Assembly: GCA_006384855.1 (NCBI GenBank)
Contig: VCJN01001842.1
Span: 186,001-250,000 of the forward strand
DNA length: 64,000 nt
Source of the DNA: Tetraselmis striata
Lineage: Eukaryota; Chlorophyta; Chlorodendrophyceae; Chlorodendrales; Chlorodendraceae
Direction of reading: 5' to 3'
The notes beneath the pieces were generated by a model. That model saw only the letters and a list, made by a program, of their open reading frames with translations, had not been told where the DNA came from and did no database searches. Below are positions 21,214 to 33,800 of the stretch, piece after piece. Every line of letters begins with the position of its first letter. Position 1 is the stretch's first letter. Both the position numbers and the translations under genes were made by a program.

Positions 21214-24200
21214 TTGCGCGCATCTGCGCCTAACAGGAGCTACGCGAACTTGTGGACGCCGACAGCGACGCTGATATCGACGCCGAAGGCATTGTCGCGG
21301 GGGTTGTGGAAGGCAACCCCCCCTACTAGCGACAGCCGCAGCGACAACGACGGTGAAGGAGACACAGGCGCGAGGTATGACTTCAGTACAGGGACCAGCA
21401 ACGCTCGAGGGAAGTACGACGACGGGAAGAGGTGAGCATGTTTCGTGTCGACTCCCCCTCCCCCCCTGTGTGGCGCCTACTAGTCCGTTGCAAACACATG
21501 CTCCTCCGCCACCCCCTTGCTTCGCAACTGCAAACGCCGTCAATGGTACACCATTGCCGACGCCACCCGGATGGAGGCCGCGCTCAATCTCTGCGAGTGG
21601 AAGCTGAAGCACAACGTAGAGACGGCGGCGTTCGATAGGCTGTCAAAGTTGCTAAAGAAATACATGCTACCGAAGGACGGGTCAGAGCTCACCGAGACGT
21701 GGTACCATGTGGAGCAGTGCCTGAACATCCCGGACATAAAGAAGTATATCGTTCACTGGTGCCCGTGCGACGAGCATTGGTACGGCCACTCCATGGATGG
21801 TGACTGGAGCTACGACGACCGCTGCCCTCGCTGCAATCTGACGCGTTGGACACCCAAGTCACTGCTCCACCCGCGCGCCCCGCCACGCCTCAACCGCGCA
21901 AGCTTATTACGACTATGAGGTAATGTGCCCCGCCCCACTCATCGGAAGCATTGTCAGCGCAAAAGCTTAGTTGAGTTATTGTTGCGGTTGCACGAAAGAC
22001 GATGCAGGTGGTGAAGCAATTCTTTTGGGATGAGGAATGGGCTCTGTGTTGAGGCACATGCAGAGGCCAATCTATCAATGGGTTTTGGAACTCTGAAGCA
22101 TGCAAGGCCATGGATGTTGCCACCAGGGGGCAGTTTTCTCACTAAGACAACGGGGTGTATTCTTTATGTGGAGATGGGGTGGAGCTGCACTACAACAAAG
22201 CATATTCTTGCTGGATATCTGGCATTAGGTTCGTACCCCAGTGCTATTATATATGCTGCGAGATATATATGTATAATTTTAGTTGGGTGGTGTTGACCTG
22301 TTGGTAGTGCGGTGTGGCCTATTACTGCAAGTGTCAAAACATACCATAATCAAGTCGGGGGGAGAAGCGCAAACGCAAAGATGAAGGTGTTGATCATCAA
22401 CCCATGCCCCTTCGCACCAAAGCACATTGACATATGTGGAGGAGACACTCAAGGCAATTGCCAGAATGCAGAGCGCGGAGGTCGCACTACTGGTTGTTCA
22501 TGATGTGTATGAGGTGACTGACAGCGATGGCAACAAGCCCAGAGCGCGCCGTGACTTGCGGCATCAGGTGTGCACCCATTCTCAACTTGAAGTGGGCATG
22601 CTGGCATGTGAGTAGGTGCTGCCGGCATATAACACTGACATGCACAATGTGAGATCATGGACCACAGATATATATTGGTGCCTTCTTTGCTGGCATGCTT
22701 GGACGCTTCAAGGCTATGAAGCGTGGTGGGGTTACATCGTGGCACGGCTGCTCCTACTGTCTGCTATAGTGTACATAGGGCAGGGACAAGAAAAGAGGTA
22801 TGGCTGTGCATGCGTCATGTGTCTGCATGCAGATATCGCATTACTTCTCTGAATGATCCTGACCATACATGGCGGCTTCGGGTGCAGGTAAGTACTACTG
22901 TACTTCGGAGTCTGCCGTGCAGACGCCCCTTACAGACGGCGTGCGCATGGTGGACGCAGCGCAGAGAAGGACTGCCGACGATGACTACGAACCCAGCCTT
23001 GCCTACTGCGGGGATGCCCACCTGCAGCTGTCCAGCGCAGAGATGCGGTTTCGGGGAGTGGAGGCCGGCGAAGGGCGCATCGTGCAAACGATAGCCGGCA
23101 CTTCGGGCCTGTCTCCATTTGTGCGTTGGCTGCTCTATATAAGCTATGTTGACTTTCGCGGCCGCTGCCGATAGCGCGTGCACTCATGCTAGGGGTAGTC
23201 AAGGACTGTTGGGAGTATGTCGGCACCTGGAAGGTTAGTGATCTTTTACATCGCTGTTGCTGCCCGCTCGTGATTCCTTCCGCAAGGGGCGTTGCTGAAA
23301 TGTATGTTCCCCTGCTCACAGGATATGCGGCCCGAGATGAAGAAGATGGACATGCGGATGGCGCTGGTCGCCCTGACCAGTGACTTTGGCAAGCCAAACC
23401 GGCCGATGTTGCCGTCAGCCGGCACTAGCGGTGTGGTGTGTGCCAACTGGACATGCGAGGACTTCTTGCACTTCGCGGAGACTGTCGCAGTGCTGGTCAT
23501 TGGGTGAGGGCCCCTCGCTGCAATTGCTAGGAGTAACACAGCCCAGCTCAGCTGTAGTGGGGTGTTGTGTATTGAGTACGTGACGTGCGCGGCAATTTCT
23601 GCATGGATATGTGGCATATGTTGCATCAACGCTTGGCACTCATGTGGCATATGCTGCAAGGAGCGGTCATCCACTACCTGAGGGACTGCGAGGAGTGTGA
23701 CGCTCATATTGACGGTGAGGAGTGCCAGCGTGTGAACGAGTACGTGAAAAAGCAAGGGGAGGAGGGCTTCACCTGCTTGCTGACCTATATGCGCAAATGT
23801 GCAGCAAGTATTTGCCTGATGAGATGATTAAACTGAACCTGCACAACCTCGTCTGCCGAGTCAGAGTCTGGGAGGCGGCCAGGGGCAGCACTACCCGCGA
23901 CTGGGAGCTCTGAATGGAGCGTGCCGTGCCCCCCCCCCCCCCCCCCCGCCTTTTGCCCTCATACGCAATGTGTCTAGGCTGTTGTCATATGAACACGTGC
24001 CCCATGTCGTATGCAGATGCGGGACGTGAAGTGCGTGGCCAGAGGCAGTGGCACCACTGACACGGAGCGACCACATGGGCGGCAGTTCTTACTTGAGTCA
24101 CGCATCAAGTTCATGCGTGCATGCCTGGACCAAGACTTCCCTAGCATGTCTCTGTGGCGGCCAAGCTTTTGTGGGACAATGGGAGGCCGTTGGCACAGAC

Positions 24201-24215
24201 GATGCGGTGGATAGA
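21214..24215 (+). mobile_element. TNP2/CACTA-like transposase remnant with introns
   Basis: Pieces in order resemble the TNP2 transposase of CACTA-type DNA transposons. At 21517-21880, ALNLCEWKLKHNVETAAFDR and YIVHWCPCDEHWYG...CPRC match the N-terminal zinc-like region. At 23320-23503, RPMLPSAGTSGVVCANWTCE is followed by DFLHFAETVAVLVI. At 23772-23913, KYLPDEMIKLNLHNLVCRV and ARGSTTRDWEL resemble the C-terminal helical part. At 24014-24214 a last piece reads RDVKCVARGSGTTDTERPHG. GT-AG introns separate the pieces, one with a 19-nt sense poly-C run (23929-23947). A TGA stands where Trp is expected after DWEL, so this copy is probably inactive. No terminal inverted repeats were found. Confidence 0.5.
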
Positions 24216-25100
24216 TGTGAGGGCACGGGCCGGGCTGCAGGGGCGCCGTTGTGCAGCCATGCACCTCGGGCGCCCCCGCCACCTAGACGGACTGCGAGGT
24301 GGCGCTGGATAAGTACTGTCAAGGAACTGGCACACTGGAGCTTGAGCCTTCTTGGAAGGACGAATATGAAACAAGGGGGCTCAACTCCCATGAAATCAAG
24401 TGAACCCCCCGCCCCTTGTCCCATGCCGTCCTCTACCCCCCAATTAGTTGGAATCGTAACGCAGCTCATAGGTCATAATATTAACGCAGCATTTTCCGGA
24501 TATATACTCAACTTCCTACTACCATGTGAACCGCATATGTACTGCATACCTGCTTCGCGTTGCTACTCTGCTGCGCGATGGTGCCCCGCTGCCCCGGCCG
24601 CGCTAGCAAAGGAAATGCGGTTGTGCACGTGGTGTGCCGCTGTATGTAGGCGTGGTGGGGTGCGTGTGGGTAGGAGGGCTCAAAGGCCCTCTACGTCTCC
24701 GTCCATGCCGTCTTCATCTTCCCCCATGGCACTATACGAGACGCCGGGGATGTGGGCGTCGTCGGCAATGTGCTCATCGTCGGGGGGAGTAGGCGTGGGG
24801 GAGCGAGTGAGGGACTGGAGCGGGCTGCCCGTGCTGAGGGAGCAATTATGCTGACGATGTGGGTGTGTATGTGGGGAGGAGCTGTGGTCCATGTGGTCGA
24901 CAACGTCCCGAGTGAGTTGCTAGCGGCGAGCGGCCTCCGGGAAGGTGTCGCTGGGGGCGAAATCTGCCAGAAGGCAGGGTATGCCCCCCGCGGCGAGCTT
25001 CCGGAGCGAGGGGGAGGCGGGGGCGGGGTCGACCGGGTTGAGAAAAGGGTGAGGTTGCGCGCCACGCACTTCTCCCGGGAACGTGGGCCGTGACCGTGGG
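24216..25100. other. Stretch without recognised gene
   Basis: Short proline-rich frames on the minus strand (25128-24691) reflect pyrimidine-rich sequence. No domain or shared repeat is seen. Confidence 0.4.
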
Positions 25101-28100
25101 CGGGTTGTTTACCTAATCCGGTGGCCATGCTCGTCCCGATGACCGGGCGGGTCGGTTGTGTGCGAATGGGGATGGAGGCTGTCGCTTGTGGTTCTTCGTC
25201 TCGGGCGGCCTGTGTTGTTTCACATGCGATGGATTCGGATTCAGGGGCGATGGACTACGTGGGCTGACCTCGGCCGCGGCCGGGGCAGCGGCCCTGTCCT
25301 CGGCCGGGGGTGCGGCTGGAGCCGCCGAGCGGGCCGCGGCCGGAGCGGGCTGCAGTGGCTGTGGGAAGGCGGCCACATCACTGCCGGCGGTAACCCGTGC
25401 GACATTGCGAAAACTGCCCGAATGTGTTATACCGGTATGCGTTCGCGCCGCTAGTACAGTGTACACATACATGCGGCATCGCGACGCGCACTACGTCGCG
25501 CGTCCCATTGCCCATGCTCCAGCCCCTAGCCAGCCCACGACTCTCAGCCGCCAACACGGCAAACACTCGTACTGCGAGCAATACCCCATTATTCGGCGAT
25601 GGTGGGCGGGTCGCGACCGCCACGGCCGCGCATGCGGCGTGCTGCGGCGGGATCTCTATGGCGACCCCGCAGCATGCGATATGCGTGCAGCCTCTATCCA
25701 CCAATTTCGCCCCAATACGGCTGGCACGGTCGGACGAGTTAGGAAACAACGTCGACAGCCTAGACCCTCTATTTCGACGCCATCTTCCTACTGTCCGAGC
25801 GGTTTTGGCCCTAGTGGCATGAGGTGTCAGCAAAACGCGAACCCGTGATGAGGGGATTGTCGATCGGGCGGCAGTCGCGAGGGTGGCGGATCTAGCGGCC
25901 GCCGTCCCGGGACATCCACGCGCTCTCAGCCAGCCATAATCGCCCTATGTCCTCGAAGGGGGCAGGAGACAGGCCTACGGATTGGGCGGGAGCTGTTGGG
26001 CTCGCCGAGGGGATGCTAGCGGATGCGTGATGCACCGCCAACAATGTTGGGCGGGTATGTATAGTGCGGGCGGCGACGCGGACCTCGTGGTACATGGGCG
26101 CGACGCGTGCGGGTCGATTATTCATACAGTAATCGGATCGCGAATGTCGTACGGGTTACCGGGGGAAGTGCCCGCGGTGGGAGGGTCTGGGTCCGTCAGT
26201 AGACTTGTGTTTCTTTGTTTGACGGGTATATTTACCGGCGATCCAGCCCGCGAGCTCGGACATCACCGCTTCTTGAATTCGACGATTTCGGCTAAAGTGT
26301 GGGTAGACTTAGTGTATGTCTAGACTGAGTTGCCTATGTAAGCGGCCAAGGTGACATCCGAAAATAAATATTGCTGGTTGAGGTGGCGTTGAACATCCAC
26401 GCTCAACTGCGAGAGTGCTTGCCCCTAATTGCTTTGGGAGAGTTGGTGGGGGGGAGGGGGCACACCCTTTCGCGGGCTGTTGTTATTGCAGACTCGTTTT
26501 GTATTGATGGCCATGGGGGACTGGAGAGACACCGCGAAGCGTGATGCTCCGGGATCTGTGAAGACATGGCGGCGGGGTATGGCGGTGACACCGGACCGAC
26601 AAGTGTACATGTTCAGGGTCGCTCGGTAAATGTTGGGGTCAACGCCGGCCTCTTGGAGTTCTTTGGACAAGAGGGCCATCTCGTATGGGCTCCCCCGCAG
26701 GAAGCGCCGCGTGTTTACGGCGGAGTGCATCGATGGCCGCCTTGGCTAGCTGTTCGGGGCCGGGCAGCATGGGTTTCGTGGAGGGGAGGGGGAGGGTCGA
26801 CAGGCGAGGCATGGCAGTCGACGACATAAATAGTTGAAGAAGTTGTCGTTGGCATTTGGGGCCGTCTCCCGGCCGGGTAGTTGTGCGATGTCGGGCAAGG
26901 GGGTTTTGCTGACTTGGAGGTGGAGCTCAGGCCGGTGGTCCGTCGTTGGTAGGCATATGACGGCCCCATGCGCGGCCATGTCAGCATGTCGGCCGCCGCA
27001 GTATTGGCCAGCTCCAGTCGGGCCGCTACGCCAGAGGCGGGTTTTGTGGATGGGGATGATTTCGAAGAGCTCATATGTGGTTGGGTCCGGGAGAAGATCC
27101 TCTATTGTCGGGGTGATCGATGTGCCATCGGGGTTATTGGTGTTGGCGGGGGGGGGGAAGGGGGGGGGGGGGGGGTCGGACTCGTCTCAAGCTTGGGCCG
27201 TGCACGTCTCCACCACTTTGAAGAGGTTTTTCGGGAGGCGGGTGGTGCCCTTGGCTCTGGCATCCCGCTCCATGCCGTGCATGGGTGTGAGGACGTAGGA
27301 CATCCTGGCCCAGAGTTCCGGGCCGAAGATGTCTTCGAGCATGAAGCTAGAGACGAATATGGTGCGTTGCGCGGGGAGGTCTTCAGAGATGACCGGGTTA
27401 TTGATGCGTGAGAGCACCAACATGCCGGCGTTGGTGTAGATTTTGTTGGTTGTTGCTATGCGGCGTTTGGTTTGCAGACGGATGGCCTCAGCGGCTTCCA
27501 CCTCTGGGAGGGCGAGTTTAACCGTGCCCGTTGTGAGGTCGCGTTTGCCCTTTTGGCTTGGCATTGGTAGGCGTTTGGTACAAACACGGATCACGTTGGG
27601 TGTAGCCGTTCAGGAGTAGCCGTGTGTCCGGCGATTTTTTGGGTATACCCCGCAAGATGGCAAGGTTGACGTTGAGGCGCTCTTTCTCATTGGCGATGTC
27701 GACGTGGGGGATTGGAGTGGTCATTAAGGACTAGCCGCACTCTCAACTTCCTTCACATATTGGTACCGGTACGTACCGACGCTCACAAGTAGCATCGGAC
27801 GACGAAATCACCATTACCGTTCAACCCCCCCCCCCCCCCCCCCCCCCCCTTCGTCACAAACCCTACAAAGGGCTTAAGTACACAGTGGGCGAAATTACAA
27901 CCCCGCCACACGCCGGCCACCGCCGCATGCCGCCACCTGATTTATCCCGCCGACCGCCTCACCCCAGTCCTCCCGCGACAGCCGAAAGGAGAGACCCACC
28001 GGTCAGTCCTCAGACGAGGGCATGGGGGGGGGGGGGGGGGGGGGGGGGGGGAGACGAAGAGGCCCTGGGAATCCGGAGCAGCCAAAAGCGGACCCGGCAG

Positions 28101-30020
28101 CGGACGATCCGCCACCGCCGGCCAGCGGCCCCGCCGCCCCACCTACGCTCATACCCCACCAACACGTCCCACGGGACGCATCGGCCGACCCGGGCGGACA
28201 CCGCCGACCTACATATCCTACCCCCGGGTGATGCGATAGATGGAGGCAGAAGATGAGGGAGAGCTCTCGGCCGGTCAGCCCCCCCCCCCCCCCCCCCCCC
28301 CCGCCGGGCTGTGCGGACCCGACCGCGCCGGCGGATCATACCCTCCAACCCCATCGCAAATCCTTACTTATTCAAAAGCTGTATGCACCATGCCCCCCGC
28401 TTAGTGACGCCCCGGCCGCCGCTCCACCTTGCGGCAGCGGCAAAACCAATACCAAAACACAACGCTCCCTCAAGCGCGGCCTCAGCAAGGGCCGCCATAC
28501 CGCTGCGACCGTATGTAGCTACCTCTGATCCGGGCCATTCGCCGGGTCGGCCGCCCACGCGGCCGGCGAAGCCGTAGACCTCTCCTCACCCCGTCCCCCG
28601 CCCGCGAAACGGCCACATACGCCGACAAACTCAAGCATCAGAAGCCACGTCCCGGGAACCCCTCGGGATCCCCGAGACGCCTGGCCGACACCACTCGCCC
28701 CGGCCAGTCGGCGACCCCGGCCGGTACAAAGGCGCCAAGGAAGGGTCGCGGGCCACCGCTGATCGCGGCCGATGCCCCGCCGCCATATGCGCGGTGCGCG
28801 CGCCCTGCTCGCGCCCCACCCCAGAAATACCGCACCCCCTCTCCCCACCCCCGGGGACGGGTGCGGGACGCTTGACGCCAGCCAACGGCAGCTCGATGCC
28901 TTCCATACGGGAAGCGACCCCTCGCATCATTTCCATTGATGCGGATAATGCCGCTCGCTCCCGCTCCACGATATTGACACCACGGGACGGTTCTCCCGCT
29001 GAGGTTGCTTGTTGATATTGCTGTTGCTATATGATGTCCATAGACGTCGACGGTTCTCTCGGGGCTTGCGGCGCATATGTTGCCGGTCACAGAAGAATGA
29101 CTTGTGCACTAGCAGCCACAACACGGACTGCGTTCCCAACGGCTCGTTCAGCTCTCGACCGAGTAAGAGGCCCCACTGCTCCATACTCGTGTGTCGTAGC
29201 ACTCCGAGCACACATTCTTAAAAGCCTATCCGTGAGAATGAAATCATCGAGCATCTGACTGCACGACTTCACAACACCCGTGGCACAGTTCTCGCAACGC
29301 ACCACCTCCTCCGGAAAATCAATCTCCATGTGCTCGTCCGGTGTCTTGCCATAGATGCCGCAAATCGTGATAACCGGTCGGTGAGGAGCATGGTCATCCA
29401 TGTCCTTGGCCAGAGTCTAAAGAGTGTGGGCATTGTGGTTACCACATTATGGAGCGTTGCCCGACAATATGTGGGGGCAACGCTTGCCTTCCTTATGCGG
29501 TGTGCCGCACCGAGCTAGCGGCAGGCCGTAGCCCGAAATGCGCGTCAATAGGCCGATGTACAACGCTGCATAGCGAGTCTGGTCGGCTGCTGGGTTCCGC
29601 GCCCTCGGCTGCTCTCGGCCCGAAAGATGACGTGCGAACATAGTCAGCTCCTTGCCGCCGCCGTCCTCGTTGTCCACGAACATGTCCTTGTGTACTGCGG
29701 CAACGCTTGGCAGACGACGCAATCAATCAATTGCAAAAATGATGTTCCTTTCCGTCCTTTCCGACGCGACGCAGCTCGGCCATCGGCGCTGCATGGGTTC
29801 CGAGGTGAGCGTCCCCCTCGGCCTCCGTCGGGCGACTCGGACTGGGTGCCATGATGCGGTCGAGCAGGGATGCAAGGTGCAATAGCGTGCAGAGACGCGA
29901 CAATACTCTTGTCGATAGTTGAGCGATTAAAAACCCGGAACTGAGCCGGATCTTGCATGCCCCAGCCATAACTATTTGTAGTGGGATAGCGGAGGTTCCT
30001 ACAATCCCCGCGGCCCACTA
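25101..30020 (-). other. Cluster of unrecognised open frames, mainly minus strand
   Basis: This accessory block holds several frames that look like once-coding sequence but match no family I know. On the minus strand: 29401-29087 (MDDHAPHRPVITICGIYGK, a CENC...KSC pair), 29722-29447 (AAVHKDMFVDNEDGGGKEL), about 28980-28830 (ERERAALSASMEMMRGVASR), 27724-27187 (ERLNVNLAILRGIPKKSPDT; then KLALPEVEAAEAIRLQTKRR, perhaps an RNA-binding fold) and 26730-26425 (AVNTRRFLRGSPYEMALLSK). One plus frame at 25397-25822 also looks ordered. Poly-C/G runs lie at 27825-27849, 28024-28051 and 28279-28302. The block is probably one or more decayed mobile elements; the family is unknown. Confidence 0.35.
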
Positions 30021-30865
30021 CACCATGACCTAGTGTCGCTTGATCTTCCTCTTCCGTGGCTCCTGCGGTTGTTTCCCGTTGGAGGGCAACGCTTCCTCAG
30101 CTTCCTCAGCTGACGCAGCAGCTGTCGATTGGCGTGGAAGAATTCGTTGAATTATTCAAAATGCCGCCTGCTAATCGGAAAGCGCGCGATGCGCGCGGCC
30201 GTGCCTCCCCTTCCAAAAACACAATTTCGCCGCCACTGTCACCACAGCTCCAAAGTCATCGTCGAAATAGACCTTGATTTATACAGTTAAGGTTCGAATC
30301 TCCATCGTACTGATGGGGTAAACAGTCGCTACAGGTACTCGCACCTGCCCTGGTATTTATCCTTAGTACGTACGCGCAGCGCCTCTGAGGATTCAAGGAT
30401 TACGGGTACTCCGCGCGTGCCGTTCATGTTGTTGCACTGACGTTTTCGACGCGGTCCTGCAGCCCGCTGGTATTGCGACCTGCTCTCCCGCTTGCTGGCA
30501 GTCAGGTTGACCCATCCCACATACAGGTCGGAAACGGCACCTGTACGGCCAGCGCGCTGCCCACGGGCTCCCGCGAAAGTCGGGCCACCACCGCTGCGTT
30601 CCTTGACGGCCCATCCCGCGGACCTCCACTGGCGGGGCGGCTCGCGCGTCAGAGGCGTATTGACCCGTGAACGCCGCCGGTGGTACGCGCCCTTGGCGAG
30701 TGAGCGCGCGCGCTCCGCGCCGCCGCGTCCGCCCCTCCCTGTCCCGCGACCATCCCCCCCCCCCCCCCCCCCTAAACCAACCGCCCCCCCAGCCTCTGAA
30801 TCGCCAGCGGTGTTCCGCAGGTGGCGCTCCCACGCGAAGCTGCCAGCGCGCCGGAGCAGCCTTCA
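30021..30865. other. 5' flank of the large membrane-protein gene
   Basis: No convincing upstream exon. A 19-nt poly-C run lies at 30754-30772. A short plus frame at 30056-30277 is Pro/Arg-rich with no domain. No promoter element is recognisable. Confidence 0.4.
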
Positions 30866-33800
30866 ATGGGGCTGTGCTCCGCTGAGGGGTCCAAGGCCAG
30901 AGGTACTGCAGCGCCACCGCACATCTTGTACCCCCACCCTTGTCGCGCACCGGTACTGTTTTTTTATTCTCGAGTTTTATTTTTCCCATCCGAGAATCCC
31001 CCCCCCCCCCCCCCCCCCCCCCCTCGTGCGCTCTGCGCAGTTCTGGTCTTTGGATTCCTCTCCCTTTTGGTGATTCTGGCGGCGGAGGAATGTGGCATCA
31101 GGCTGGGCCAGGTCGAGCCTCAGGTGGGTGCGCGGGGCAGCTCGGACTGTGACGCTGCGCAGGGTTGCCGATCGAGGGAAAAAAGCCCCTCGGTGTGATG
31201 GGTGTGGGAAACGTGTGTGTGTGTGGGGGGGGGGGGGGGGGGGTCACTGGCTGTCGGCCCGCCGTCATACCCCGCGCAACCCCGTCCCGCAGGACCTTGA
31301 GACCGAGCTGCGCATGGAGACAATGGCGCATATCGCGGCTCTGGTGGCGCAAGGAAACCACTGCCTGGTGAGCTGCGTCGCTGTGTCACCGCTTTGCCGC
31401 CTCTGCAGCGAGCACCGCTTTGGGGGACCGGACCACACTGACCCCAACACCTCTCCCCGATCTTTCCTGCAGAAGGCTGGCCAGCCGTGCCAGGTTCTGA
31501 AGGAAGCCGGTATGGCTGAAAAGCTGGTGCTGCTGGAGGACTGGGTGAACAGTGACCCTGGGTGGTGGGATCCCCCTTCCCCCTTCTTCACCCCTACCTC
31601 TGCCCCTGCCCCAACCTGAACTTGAATACATCAGGAGAATCAGACGGAATGACAGGACCCTTGTCATGGAGAACACAGGCACCGGGCCTGGACTCCCCCC
31701 CCCCTTCCATCGTGCCCTATTTTTCGCACCTCAACATGCCGCTCACAACCCCCACTGGCTGCAGGACCAAAATCCACGGCTCCTTCTCGAACTTTCACCT
31801 CGCGTCCTCCTACCTAGAGAGCGGGGACTTCCAGGACGCCGTGGTCTGGCTGCAGCACACCATACATTACAAGCTGTTCCCATACAAGTGAGCCCCCCCC
31901 CCCCCCCCCCCCTTCCTGTGCGCATGTACGACTACCTCCACTCAAGGAGGTGAAGACCATTGAGCATTTTCACAACGCTGTGCAAACTCCCCTTGCCCCC
32001 TTCTTGATATTCCTGACCGCTTGAGCGACAAGATGAACGTATCCGCCCTGCGCGCCCCTGCAGGGATGCGGCCCTCGCGGAGCACTGGCACCGCGCGCTC
32101 GCTGTCCCGGGCGACCTCTTCCGCAAGCAGCGCCTGGATCTTGCGGACGCTCTCATGATGCTGGCGGACAGCACTCTGGAGATGGCGCAGGTGTGCCACC
32201 CCCCCGAGGCTTCCTCTTTCCCCCTTCCTCCAACTCGGGGGGCGCCACAGCCACACAGGAATGAACCACAAACTTTTTGCCAGAAAAAATCCGAGATTGT
32301 GCCGCGGCTGCTCAAGCTACAAGGCTGTGGCACGAATAGCGGGTAGTGTGTGCTGACCCTGCGCTCCACGCCCCCCTCCCCCCTCCCCCGCCCTCCATCC
32401 CAGTCGACCTCACAGGTGGAGCTGGAGACACTGGAGGCGGTGCTGCGGATGCTGGAGCAGTCGATGGCACTCCGGGAGGCCGATGGCGATGTGGTGATGC
32501 CCCCTCTCCCCCCATTTTACGCCATGATATGTTGTGATTTGGAATTGTTACCACTAAGCCCCAGGGGGGCAGCCCTCTGCAGTCCTGCCGGCGGGTTTTA
32601 GAGTGCCAAATAGAAGTAATCCTTAACCTAGTAGGCCGCATATTTTGGGTGGAAGGGGGGGGGGGGTACAGTGCGGCTGTGTGATCACTGTGCAAAGGAG
32701 AATGGAGGTTTATGGTATACATGCTCTTACTCACAAGCACTTGCAAGAGGAGGGGGTCCTCATTTCTCGACGCTTCCACCCCCTGGCAGCGCTGTCATGG
32801 AGCTGATCGGCTGACGCCACCCTTTGTCCCAACAGGACGCTGCACAGAGCTCCATGAGGTATGAGCACAGCCTGCGGCAGGAGATCACACACGCGCTGTC
32901 AGATGCCCTCCCGAAGCTGCGCGTCAAGGAGCTCCAGCGGCAGCTGGGTGCGCGCCCCCCCAACAGTAGATATGACCGAGAAAAGGAAGGTAGGGTTGTT
33001 TGTGGCGGCCATGGGCGATGCGGCAGTTAAGGGTTCACGGACATGACAGCACCGCCAGACGAATGGTAAAGAGCGCCAGGGCAGGCCAGGCCAGGCCAGG
33101 CCAGACCAGTCCACCGAGGCTGCTCCGGCTGTATCTGGCCATGTGTCGGGGCTCAGGGCAGGCCAAGGGTGACGTGGCGGTGGGCTGTTTCCGCTGAGTA
33201 TAGGTCCTGGAAGCTGGAGAACATTATGGGCTGTGTAGGGTTTATGTGTAGGGTGTTCGCTTGACACCTCAAACTCTAACGCCTGAACCACTGGCGCGTG
33301 ATTGGCATTGGAGTGCTGACCCACCCCCCCCCCCCCCCCCCCCCAAACCACCACCACCCACCCCGTGCTTTTTCACAGCGGAGCGCGATCTATCGTGCTC
33401 GGACTGCATCGAGAAGGGCGACCTCCTGCGGGAGCTTGTGCCAGCCCTGCATCTGCCCGTGTCCATGGCCGGCGGGCAGGTGGTGGTGCACAACACCAGC
33501 GACGCGCGCTACTTTCTGAGCCGGCACGAGAACGAGACCGGCACCGCGTATCTGCACCGCGTGCTCACCGCCGTGGTGGCCGACATCGACGTGGAGACGC
33601 TGAGGGATCACGGGGTGCCGTGCCCCGACACGGCTGTGTCAGCACTGGACCTGGACGCAGAGGCGGACGAGGAGGAAGACGAGGAGCGCTGCACCTCGTA
33701 TGTGCCGCGCTGGGACGCCATCACCGCGCCGCTGCTGCAGGTGCCGCGCCCTAATTTTTCCTGCTTCTGAATCCCCCCAAGGCCAACCGGCTATGCTTTG

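Noticed and set aside
27885-28354. Gly- and Pro-rich frames
   Set aside because: Created by the G run at 28024 and C run at 28279.
30283-30310. tRNA-like GGTTCGAATC
   Set aside because: The bases on each side cannot form the T-stem, and no acceptor pairing exists. The similar GGTTCGAATC near 61877 fails in the same way.
31635-31764. Upstream part of exon 5 of the large membrane-protein gene using an acceptor at 31634
   Set aside because: It also keeps phase, but forces a poly-C tract into coding sequence. The CTGCAG acceptor at 31764 with a donor at 31562 keeps phase and gives smoother protein.
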